From: Phycisphaerae bacterium | GTDB taxonomy: Bacteria > Planctomycetota > Phycisphaerae > UBA1845 | Direction of reading: 5' to 3' | NCBI GenBank assembly: GCA_028277545.1 | Contig: JANQGB010001018.1 | Location: forward strand, 1 to 13,971 | Length of the DNA stretch: 13,971 nucleotides | Shown here: positions 8,282-13,971 of the stretch, piece after piece | How positions within the stretch are numbered: position 1 is the stretch's first letter | Layout: each line of letters opens with the position of its first letter | The notes under the pieces: model-generated | What the model saw: the letters and a program-made list of their open reading frames with translations, nothing else | Database searches by the model: none | What the model was told of the DNA's origin: nothing | Position numbers and translations under genes: made by a program

Positions 8282-9435
8282 TGGGCTGCCCTCACAATCG
8301 TGTCCACTATGAGTTCCGGATCGTGCACGCCGCCGCCGCCGTGGGGCACGAGGAGCGCCGGGGCTCGTCCTTCGGCACAGCGTTGCACCTCGAGAACCAT
8401 CTGGCCGTAGTTGATCTCGGGAACGACAAAGGCCTTGACCTTCTCCGCCAACTCCCGGATGTGTTTCTCGGGAAAAGGCCAGACGACGATGAGACGTATC
8501 ATGCCCACCTTGACTCCCTGCGCGGCGGCCAGTTCCATGGCCATCCGGGCCACACGGGCGGTGATGCCGTAGCTAAGCAGCACCACGTCGGCACCCTCGA
8601 CGCCGATCTCCTCGTACCGCACGATGTCGTCGCTGTTGGCCTGAATCTTCTCCAGCAGGCGATGGACACACTGCTCCTGGCAGTCGGCGCTCATCTCCGG
8701 GTAGCCGCGGGCATCGTGGGTAAGACCGGTCGTGTGGAATCGATAGCCGTCTCCCGCCCGGGCGAACTCCGGAATCTGCCGGCCGTTGATTTGGTAAGGC
8801 AGGAAGGCGCCTGGCGGCTGCTCCGTCAGGCGACGTGGAACCACCTCAATGCAGTCCGCCTCGGGGATGATGACCTTCTCCGTCATGTGTCCCACGCACT
8901 CGTCCATCATGAGCAGGACCGGTACGCGGTAGGTCTCCGACAGGTTGAAGGCGTCGACGGTTAAGTCGAAGGCTTCCTGCGGTGACTGGGGGCAGAGAGC
9001 GATGAGTTCATAATCCCCATGCGAACCCCAGCGGGCCTGCATCATGTCGGCCTGCCCGACCATGGTGGGCAGGCCCGTCGACGGCCCGCCGCGCTGGACG
9101 TTCACCACCACGCAGGGCGTCTCCATCATGGCCGCCAGCCCGATGTTCTCCATCATCAGGCTGAACCCCGGTCCACTGGTTACGGTCATGGACTTGGTGC
9201 CCGTCCACGAGGCACCCACCACGGCCGCCATGCTGGCCAACTCATCCTCCATCTGGATGAACGTACCGCCCATCCTCGGGAACCTGCGGGAAATGCGCTC
9301 CACGACCTCGGTCGACGGTGTGATCGGATAGCCGGCCACGAACCGGCAGCCCGCCGCCATCGCCCCCTCACCGCAGGCAAAGTCACCGTCCAGGTAGTGG
9401 GCGCCTGTCAAGACGCCAGCGGGTTGAGCCTTCAC
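8278..9435 (-). CDS. korA: 2-oxoglutarate:ferredoxin oxidoreductase, alpha subunit
   Basis: The 385-residue alpha subunit carries the pyrimidine-binding half of the TPP site. The hallmark YPITP lies at residues 36-40, followed by the MEDELASMAAVVGAS and TSGPGFSLMMENIG segments and NVQRGGPSTGLPT, all characteristic of Kor/Vor alpha chains. Length is normal for a Kor alpha chain of the four-subunit type. The start is GTG at 9435, chosen because AAAGGAGG lies 7 bases upstream. It begins 38 bases after korD and overlaps korB by 4 bases. With korB, korC and korD it forms the full oxygen-sensitive enzyme that links the TCA cycle, oxidative or reductive, to ferredoxin. The exact 2-oxoacid cannot be proven from sequence. 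Confidence 0.95.
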   Translation of the reverse strand: MKAQPAGVLTGAHYLDGDFACGEGAMAAGCRFVAGYPITPSTEVVERISRRFPRMGGTFIQMEDELASMAAVVGASWTGTKSMTVTSGPGFSLMMENIGLAAMMETPCVVVNVQRGGPSTGLPTMVGQADMMQARWGSHGDYELIALCPQSPQEAFDLTVDAFNLSETYRVPVLLMMDECVGHMTEKVIIPEADCIEVVPRRLTEQPPGAFLPYQINGRQIPEFARAGDGYRFHTTGLTHDARGYPEMSADCQEQCVHRLLEKIQANSDDIVRYEEIGVEGADVVLLSYGITARVARMAMELAAAQGVKVGMIRLIVVWPFPEKHIRELAEKVKAFVVPEINYGQMVLEVQRCAEGRAPALLVPHGGGGVHDPELIVDTIVRAAQ

Positions 9436-9473
9436 GTGCCATCCTCCTTTGCTGGTTCCAGCCGCCCGGCGGG

Positions 9474-9758
9474 CTAGCGCCCCATGGCCGCCACTTCCTC
9501 GTCCGCTGCCGGAACGCTGAAGATGGCGAAGTCAGGGCAGATCATCTCGCACAGGTTGCAGTTCACGCATTCGCCTGTTTCGACCACCTTCGGAGGGTGG
9601 TAGCCTTTGCGATTGAACTCCTCGGACATGACCAGTACGTCCTTGGGGCAGTATTCCACGCAGAAACCGCACCCCTTGCAGCGGTCGGCAATGATGCGGA
9701 CCTCACCTCGTGGGATCTTGACGTCATCGATGTCCAACGGTCGTCGCCAGTACTTCAT
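9474..9758 (-). CDS. korD: 2-oxoglutarate:ferredoxin oxidoreductase, delta (ferredoxin-like) subunit
   Basis: The 94-residue protein has two [4Fe-4S] motifs, CKGCGFCVEYC (C27, C30, C33, C37) and CVNCNLCEMIC (C64, C67, C70, C74). This is the delta-subunit pattern of 2-oxoacid:ferredoxin oxidoreductases, which conducts electrons from the TPP site to ferredoxin. The ATG at 9758 is preferred because AAAGGGGG lies about 10 bases upstream. A start at 9815 in the same frame would add 19 residues that look like translated leader. It is the first enzyme gene after the MarR regulator, 72 bases downstream of it, and heads the order D-A-B-C known from kor operons. A free-standing ferredoxin is the alternative, but position and length argue for the subunit. 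Confidence 0.92.
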   Translation of the reverse strand: MKYWRRPLDIDDVKIPRGEVRIIADRCKGCGFCVEYCPKDVLVMSEEFNRKGYHPPKVVETGECVNCNLCEMICPDFAIFSVPAADEEVAAMGR

Positions 9759-9830
9759 GGTGTTGGCCCCCTTTGCGCCTCCGACGGTTGGACCGCCGCA
9801 GGCCTTGGTCGGCACTTGGCCGCTGATCTG

Positions 9831-10472
9831 CTACATCCTCGCCGCTACGGACTGATTAGCCGCTCCCGGCCGATGAGCCTCATAGGGGCAGCCGCCGCGC
9901 GCATCGCCGATAGGACACCCGGCGCCAAAATTCGCGGCGCAACGCAGGCAGCAGCCTCCGGTCGCGCCCTCGCTCCCCATCAGTCGCACTGAAAACTGCT
10001 CTAGAAGGTACGAGAACCGCTCCACGTCGGTGGCGTTGAGACCTTCCAGCACCTGGGCCATACGGCTGGCCTTGGCCTCGTCGTACTTGCGGACCAGGTG
10101 GCGTCCCTTCTCACTGACGGTAAGCAACGTGGCCCGGCGATCTTTGGCGGAGGGGCTTCGGACGACGAGCCCGAGCCGCTCGAGCTTGTCTACGCTGCGG
10201 GTCGCGGCCGGCGGCGTGACGCCGAGATAGCCGGCCGCCTGTCCCACGTGCTGGCAACCGTCGTCGGCCATCAGCTTCAGCAGGTAGAACTGGGGTGGGC
10301 TGAGTGGGTAGTCAGATACAGTCCGCAGCAGTTTCGTCTCAAGCGCGTCGCGTACGATCGAGGCGAAGATATGTGCGGCTCGCAGTACGCGGAACTGCCT
10401 TCCCCTCTCTGCCGCCTCAGAGCCACGCCGGCTGCCCGGCGTGGGAATTTGGCCGTCGGGGTGAGCTGACAT
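9831..10472 (-). CDS. MarR-family transcriptional regulator with cysteine-rich C-terminal tail
   Basis: The 213-residue protein contains a MarR winged helix-turn-helix domain (about 25-165). The recognition region is GQAAGYLGVTPPAATRSVDKLERLGLV, split here as GQAAGYLGVTPP and AATRSVDKLERLGLV, and the wing is SAKDRRATLLTVSEKG. MarR proteins bind short palindromes as dimers and usually repress their own operon. Beyond the normal end lies a 40-residue tail with five cysteines: C174, C175, C178, C186 and C195. Such a cluster of cysteines could bind an iron-sulfur cluster or zinc, or form redox-sensitive disulfides; this is inference. The ATG at 10472 is preceded by a weak AAGG. As the first gene of the operon, with a palindrome 31 bases upstream, it is likely to be autoregulated and to control the kor-hdr genes. 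Ligand unknown. Confidence 0.9.
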   Translation of the reverse strand: MSAHPDGQIPTPGSRRGSEAAERGRQFRVLRAAHIFASIVRDALETKLLRTVSDYPLSPPQFYLLKLMADDGCQHVGQAAGYLGVTPPAATRSVDKLERLGLVVRSPSAKDRRATLLTVSEKGRHLVRKYDEAKASRMAQVLEGLNATDVERFSYLLEQFSVRLMGSEGATGGCCLRCAANFGAGCPIGDARGGCPYEAHRPGAANQSVAARM

Positions 10473-10502
10473 TTGACCTTAACCCCGTCAGCTATTAACC
10501 AC

Positions 10503-10514
10503 TTCAATATTTAA
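10503..10514. promoter_or_regulatory. Candidate MarR operator (imperfect AT-rich palindrome)
   Basis: TTCAATATTTAA is a 12-bp near-palindrome around AATATT, with 10 of 12 positions symmetric, in an AT-rich patch within GC-rich DNA. It ends 31 bases upstream of the MarR start, where an operator or promoter would lie. MarR proteins commonly bind such sites. I see no -35/-10 pair with good spacing for the operon: TTGACT on the minus strand at 10542-10537 has no partner at 16-18 bases. Confidence 0.35.
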
Positions 10515-10658
10515 CGGTGCACCATGAACGTCCGAAAGTCAAGCAAAATGGGCGGATTAAGGTGCTACTGTTAAGTGCCAGACCGCCGTGTGTCATTTTA
10601 GGACAGTTTGCGCCGCCGGGTAGATACCGATTCCGGCCTCAAGTGATCGAGTAGTTGC

Positions 10659-10687
10659 TTGTGTTTGTCGCTTCCACGTGGTACGCT
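10659..10687 (+). promoter_or_regulatory. Weak candidate promoter for the GNAT gene
   Basis: TTGTGT and TACGCT are separated by exactly 17 bases and lie about 140 bases upstream of the acetyltransferase start. Each hexamer matches the sigma-70 consensus at only about half of its positions. The spacer ends with the perfect 8-bp palindrome CCACGTGG at 10674-10681. It is a possibility rather than a prediction. Confidence 0.2.
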
Positions 10688-10829
10688 AGTAGTTGAGAGG
10701 GTAGCGAGGCCGGCTGGGGCCGCTGTGCCGTAGCTTCTTCCGAAAGCCGATTTCAATTCATGGCGAGCGGCGCGCATCCGAGTGGGGCTCGGTTCATATC
10801 TTGACTCTGAACAGTTAGGGAGGCCCACC

Positions 10830-11447
10830 ATGCTCACCCGAGAGTATCCCAGGAGCGTTGAGTTGAAGGATGGCCGAACGGCTGTGTTCCGCCCCCTCAA
10901 AAGGAACGATGCTGACAGGTTGCGGGAGTTCTTCGGTGAGCTGCCGGAGGAGGATCGACTGTTTCTCAGGCATGACGTCTCCGATCCAGACCTAGTGCAC
11001 CAGTGGACCGAGCGCATCGACTTCACCTCGGTGATCCCGCTGGTGGCTGAGGACGATGACCGCTTCATCGGCGAAGGCAGCCTCCACGTCCCGGCGCACA
11101 AGTGGCGCAACCATGTCGGGCAGGTCCGCCTGGTAACCGCCAGAGGCTACCGGCGCCTGGGCCTCGGGGGCCTGCTCGTGCGCGAGCTTCTGGCTTTGGC
11201 TGCCGAGCTGAATCTGGAGAGGCTGGAGGCTGAAGTCATGGAGGACAACAGCGACGCGATGCGGATGTTCCGGGCTATCGGGTTCGAAACGTCAGCCGTT
11301 CTGCGCGGCATGGTCAAGGACCGTCGCGGGAACGGCCACAATCTGGCCGTCATGACCAACAGGGTGACCAGTATTCGTGATACCCTCGACGACTGGATCC
11401 AGGACTCCATGATCCCCGCCTATCGCGTACCCGGCGCCGGGGTGTAG
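10830..11447 (+). CDS. GNAT-family N-acetyltransferase
   Basis: The 205-residue protein is a GNAT acyltransferase, which transfers an acetyl group from acetyl-CoA to an amine. The acetyl-CoA pyrophosphate-binding loop is RRLGLGG near 108-114, preceded by the beta strand VGQVRLVTARGYR and followed by the alanine/leucine-rich helix. NSDAMRMFRAIGFE near 147-160 is the usual second half of the fold. The N-terminal part (RPLKRNDADRLREFF) is a common start for this family. The ATG at 10830 is chosen because GGGAGG lies 7 bases upstream; an upstream in-frame ATG at 10782 has no such site. Substrate is unknown: a protein lysine, a small amine or a polyamine are all possible. It is divergent from the redox operon, so a functional link is not implied. 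The stop is TAG. Confidence 0.9.
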   Translation: MLTREYPRSVELKDGRTAVFRPLKRNDADRLREFFGELPEEDRLFLRHDVSDPDLVHQWTERIDFTSVIPLVAEDDDRFIGEGSLHVPAHKWRNHVGQVRLVTARGYRRLGLGGLLVRELLALAAELNLERLEAEVMEDNSDAMRMFRAIGFETSAVLRGMVKDRRGNGHNLAVMTNRVTSIRDTLDDWIQDSMIPAYRVPGAGV

Positions 11448-11735
11448 GCCGCGCCGCGATCGTTGCTGTTCCCAGAAACCGTCGTTTCGCGCTCTCGTTC
11501 TGCCTCGCTTCAAAACTCGAAGACGGGTTCCGATCCGGCAAGCACGATGATCCGTCCCCAAACGGCGCGGACCGGTGGTGAAGTAATCGGCGGCTCGTGT
11601 CATAAGACGTTGCCGCAGGCAGCGATCATGCTAAGCCCTCTTCCAGCAGTAAGTTACACTGCCGACCCCGCCGAATGCTCCCTTGCGGCCTGACTATTCC
11701 TCCATATCGGTGACGATCGTTTTGCACGATTCTGC
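11448..11735. other. Intergenic region after the GNAT gene
   Basis: Between the acetyltransferase stop and the promoter of the next gene I find no supported gene, tRNA or clear rho-independent terminator. The only structure noted is the short inverted repeat at its right end. The open frames here have no start with a ribosome-binding site. Confidence 0.5.
11716..11730. repeat. Inverted repeat upstream of the CIA30-gene promoter
   Basis: ATCGT-TTTGC-ACGAT is a perfect 5-bp inverted repeat with a 5-base centre. It ends 5 bases before the -35 hexamer of the promoter at 11736. The position suits a regulator site, but a repeat this short can arise by chance. Confidence 0.3.
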
Positions 11736-11764
11736 TTGACAAATCCCCCATCTTGCGCTATGAT
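11736..11764 (+). promoter_or_regulatory. Near-consensus sigma-70 promoter for the CIA30-domain gene
   Basis: TTGACA (11736-11741) is followed after exactly 17 bases by TATGAT (11759-11764). The -35 is a full consensus match and the -10 matches five of six. Transcription would begin near 11771, giving a leader of about 98 bases before the ATG at 11869. Confidence 0.8.
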
Positions 11765-11868
11765 AGGCTTAGTTGATGATTGTTTTGAGCGAATTTGAGG
11801 GTGTCGGATCGCAGTCCGAATCACCGACAGGCAAGCGGCGTCCGAGGACATCAATCAAGGAGCTGGGT

Positions 11869-12798
11869 ATGCGTACTCTGGCGACAGTCATGATCCTGCT
11901 GCTATCGCCCCCGCTTGGTGCCATTGAAGTGACACAGCCTGGGCATGTTGAGTCGGCTGCTGGCAGTGGCTGGCTCTTCGGTCCTGAGGAGGACGAGAAG
12001 CTGACAGGCTGGGTCACGGTGAATGACAACGTGATGGGCGGCGTCTCGGACGGACGTTTCGAACTCGATGGGGCTGGACGGCTGGTGTTTCATGGATCGC
12101 TTTCCCTGGCAAACAACGGGGGCTTCGCCTCGATTCGGTCGCAGGGCACGACCTTGAACCTGTCGGAGTACGGCGCCCTGCGATTGATGGTTCGCGGTGA
12201 CGGACGGCAGTATTCGCTCTCGGTGCGGACGAACTTTCCCATCATGGCCGGCGCCTACTACGCCGACTTCGAAGCACCTGACGGCGAGTGGGTGGAAATT
12301 GTGTTGCCGTGGGAAGCGTTCGAGGCGCGTTCCTTTGGCCGACGGCTGTGGCTGGCTCCGCCTGTCAACCAGGAACAGATTCGTTCGATGGGCTTCATTA
12401 TCGCCGATAAGCAGGAAGGGCCGTTCCGGTTGGAGGTTGATACGATCGAGGCCGTCAGTGAGGAGCCCGGAGCCCCGGCTCCAGGCGGCGCCGACGGGCA
12501 GCCTGGTGCCACGGCGACCCGCCTGATCAGCGCTGCAATCTCGCGTGGTGTACCTCTCTTTAACGACGGTCAACCAGAAGCCTGTGCGGCGGTCTACGAA
12601 TTGACCGCTCTCTTCTTGAGTGAGTTGCCGAAGCAGGATCTGCCGGCCGCCGCACGGGACGCGGTACAGGAGAGCCTGCGGCAGGCGGCGCTAGAAGAGG
12701 ATCCAGTGAGGAGGGCCTGGACCTTGCGTTACGGGCTGGACGCCGCGTGGCAGGCGCTGACTCGTGTCGAGGTTACGCAGACGCCTGCTCCAGATTAA
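11869..12798 (+). CDS. Exported CIA30-domain protein with helical C-terminal domain
   Basis: The 309-residue protein starts with a signal peptide (MRTLATVMILLLSPPLGA, likely cut near residue 18), so it is probably exported. Residues about 38-195 form a CIA30 domain (complex I intermediate-associated protein 30 family), a beta-sandwich related to carbohydrate-binding folds. The telling motif is VNDNVMGGVSDG, followed by GGFASIRSQ and MGFIIADKQEGPF. After a Pro/Gly-rich linker comes a helical region of about 100 residues beginning AISRGVPLFNDGQPEAC. I believe similar segments follow CIA30 or stand alone in planctomycete-type proteins, but cannot verify this. The ATG at 11869 is chosen because AAGGAG lies 6 bases upstream and the signal peptide begins there; an in-frame ATG at 11773 would sit at the transcription start. 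Bacterial CIA30 proteins have no proven role in complex I, and no function is assigned. The stop is TAA. Confidence 0.85.
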   Translation: MRTLATVMILLLSPPLGAIEVTQPGHVESAAGSGWLFGPEEDEKLTGWVTVNDNVMGGVSDGRFELDGAGRLVFHGSLSLANNGGFASIRSQGTTLNLSEYGALRLMVRGDGRQYSLSVRTNFPIMAGAYYADFEAPDGEWVEIVLPWEAFEARSFGRRLWLAPPVNQEQIRSMGFIIADKQEGPFRLEVDTIEAVSEEPGAPAPGGADGQPGATATRLISAAISRGVPLFNDGQPEACAAVYELTALFLSELPKQDLPAAARDAVQESLRQAALEEDPVRRAWTLRYGLDAAWQALTRVEVTQTPAPD

Positions 12799-13689
12799 TG
12801 TCGTTGCCGACCGGACGCGGCGGCATATGGACCTGCCGCCGCCCGAAAGGCTCACCGCCTGGTCTCGCCGAGCCGATGGGCGGATCCAGACCTCGGAGCT
12901 TGGGAAGCCGGCTTGGACCGGCGACTTGCACGGACATCATAGCCTGAAGCCCATCTGATCCCGGCGGGCGACTGCCCGGGACAGAGACCATCCCCGCGTG
13001 GGCGCCCGGTTCGAGGGGTGGCGACGACCACCGGTGACTCGGGAAGCATACGTCACACCGGGCACAAGTGCGCTCGTTCAGCGCGCTATCGTAAGGCTGG
13101 CGTCCGGCCTCCATCGCTCGCGAGGCAGGTGTGGCCCGCAGGCTTGCGCTACGAACGGCCTTTTCCATTTCGATCAGTTCCAACTCTTCCCCAAAAAACC
13201 TCGGGACTCGTCACGCCGTTCTCGCATGTTGATACGAACGCGTTGGGCAAGGTGCTGGATCGCGTCCGACTCATTCACGCGCTGCGATATCTGTCGGGGC
13301 GCGGAAGCGAGACACCGCCCGAGGCTGAACAGTAACAGTAGCCCGCGTCACCAGTGAGCCTAACGATCGCGCGAACAATGAGTCAATGTTGCTTCTGATA
13401 ACGGCGCTGGCGTTGTAGTGGAGTCGCTGATGGCCACACGGGCCAGGACGACTCAGCCGGCCGATGGAGAGGCAAATCCCAGACAGAGGGAGAGCTGCGT
13501 ATTGTCGCAAGTGTTCGGTTTGCGCGAGTCTGTGTGACTTGTGCGCTACTGCAGCTGCCTGACTCCCAGCGGCAACTGAGGTCACGCCACGCAAACCTGT
13601 CGTGCGTGTCGCGGGCGGCAGCAATGCCGGCATGGCACACCACCTGCATACTAGACGGGCAGACGCCTGCCTGGCCGGAGGTGGCATGA
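12799..13689. other. Stretch without a supported gene
   Basis: This stretch of about 890 bases follows the CIA30 gene. Short open frames exist in several frames on both strands, but none has a recognisable motif together with a good ribosome-binding site. Many overlap each other, as expected by chance in GC-rich DNA. A hairpin with 6-bp arms TCCCGG/CCGGGA (12959-12981) lies 160 bases after the CIA30 stop; it has no T-run and is a weak terminator candidate. No tRNA, CRISPR or insertion-sequence end was recognised. Decayed coding sequence is possible. Confidence 0.5.
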
Positions 13690-13971
13690 ATGTCCAACTC
13701 GTTTTCACACAAGCAGTTACCGTCTTGCACCTGCGTCAGAAGCACGGTGCGACGGCGTGAGCAGGCTCGCGGTTTGGGACTATACACCCGGACCACGCTC
13801 GACCGACCGGTGCAGGTGCCCGGGGCCGATCTCGGGCGACGGTGCTCGGTCGCCGCACGGGACCAGGCCTGGATCGTACCGGAGGGCATCGCCCACGGGC
13901 CGACAACAGGTCACGAACCAGCCCTGAGTTGGACGGTACGCGCCTGGATTCGCGGTATCCAACAGAACGAA
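13690..13971 (+). CDS. Possible partial ORF running off the right edge, unknown protein
   Basis: An ATG at 13690 opens a frame of 94 codons with no stop before the end of the window. GGAGG at 13677-13681 sits 8 bases upstream, an ideal Shine-Dalgarno position, and from about 13780 on most codons end in G or C, as in the real genes here. The product begins MSNSFSHKQLPSC and is rich in arginine; I recognise no domain. The opposite strand is also open over most of this interval (13889-13383), so either or both may be chance frames. An overlapping 24-codon frame from ATG 13686 is closer to the GGAGG and less likely. Confidence 0.3.
   Translation, partial: MSNSFSHKQLPSCTCVRSTVRRREQARGLGLYTRTTLDRPVQVPGADLGRRCSVAARDQAWIVPEGIAHGPTTGHEPALSWTVRAWIRGIQQNE
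13800..13852. repeat. Inverted repeat with nested stem
   Basis: CGACCGA at 13800-13806 is matched by its complement TCGGTCG at 13846-13852, and GCCCG/CGGGC (13818-13822 and 13833-13837) nest inside. In GC-rich DNA this may be chance, and it lies inside the possible partial ORF. Confidence 0.2.

Larger units (their letters stand above)
10473..10829. other. Divergent intergenic region between marR and the GNAT gene
   Basis: This 357-base stretch separates the minus-strand redox operon from the plus-strand genes. Apart from the AT-rich palindrome near marR, the weak promoter pair and the CCACGTGG palindrome, I see no RNA gene, repeat or credible small ORF in it. Open frames that cross it lack ribosome-binding sites or are antisense to the acetyltransferase. 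Confidence 0.6.

Noticed and set aside
11432..11456. Hairpin CGGCGC/GCGCCG at the end of the GNAT gene as a terminator
   Set aside because: It spans the stop codon, has a 13-base loop and no T-run.
12773..13183. Minus-strand open frame of 136 codons after the CIA30 gene
   Set aside because: No motif, no good ribosome-binding site, rich in Arg, Ser and Pro as expected from chance frames, and it overlaps the CIA30 stop.
13383..13889. Minus-strand open frame of 168 codons
   Set aside because: No recognised domain or ribosome-binding site, and composition looks like a chance frame; it competes with the plus-strand frame at 13690, and neither is certain.
12799..13971. Mobile element, CRISPR or tRNA in the right-hand stretch
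   Set aside because: I looked for terminal inverted repeats, regular repeats and tRNA-like arms and found none that hold up.

Overview
The window is GC-rich bacterial DNA. It is dominated by one minus-strand operon of about 10 kb that encodes iron-sulfur and flavin redox enzymes of an obligately anaerobic type of metabolism. The phylum cannot be fixed from sequence alone. Strict anaerobe-type Kor and Hdr enzymes, UGA-encoded selenocysteine and a secreted CIA30-domain protein with a helical C-terminal domain would fit an uncultured anaerobic planctomycete-like or deltaproteobacterium-like lineage, but this is a guess.

Layout, in transcription order on the minus strand: a MarR-family regulator with a cysteine-rich tail (10472-9831); korD, korA, korB and korC for a four-subunit 2-oxoglutarate (or related 2-oxoacid):ferredoxin oxidoreductase (9758-6814); a double-length HdrA-type flavoprotein (6763-3575); an MvhD-type [2Fe-2S] protein (3578-3063); an HdrC-HdrB fusion (3079-1922); and a standard-length HdrA (1890 to beyond the left edge). 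Genes overlap by 4-17 bases or sit within about 75 bases of each other, which supports one transcript.

Both hdrA genes are interrupted at the same place by an in-frame TGA, inside the motif DCSI-TGA-ILGP. In both, a hairpin with a GGUC loop starts its loop exactly 27 nucleotides after the TGA. I read both as selenocysteine codons with bacterial SECIS elements, so each apparently split hdrA is one intact selenoprotein gene. TGA also ends at least four other genes of the same operon, so this is not a changed genetic code.

Inferred joint role: the Hdr and MvhD proteins form a flavin-based electron-bifurcating or confurcating complex. It would exchange low-potential electrons, through ferredoxin or directly, with the Kor enzyme, under control of the MarR protein, which may sense redox state. 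No hydrogenase or formate dehydrogenase catalytic subunit lies in the window, so the electron donor or acceptor on the MvhD and HdrCB sides is unknown.

Divergent from the operon, on the plus strand, are a GNAT acetyltransferase (10830-11447) and an exported CIA30-domain protein (11869-12798) behind a near-consensus sigma-70 promoter. The last 1.2 kb holds no confident gene, only a possible partial open frame running off the right edge.
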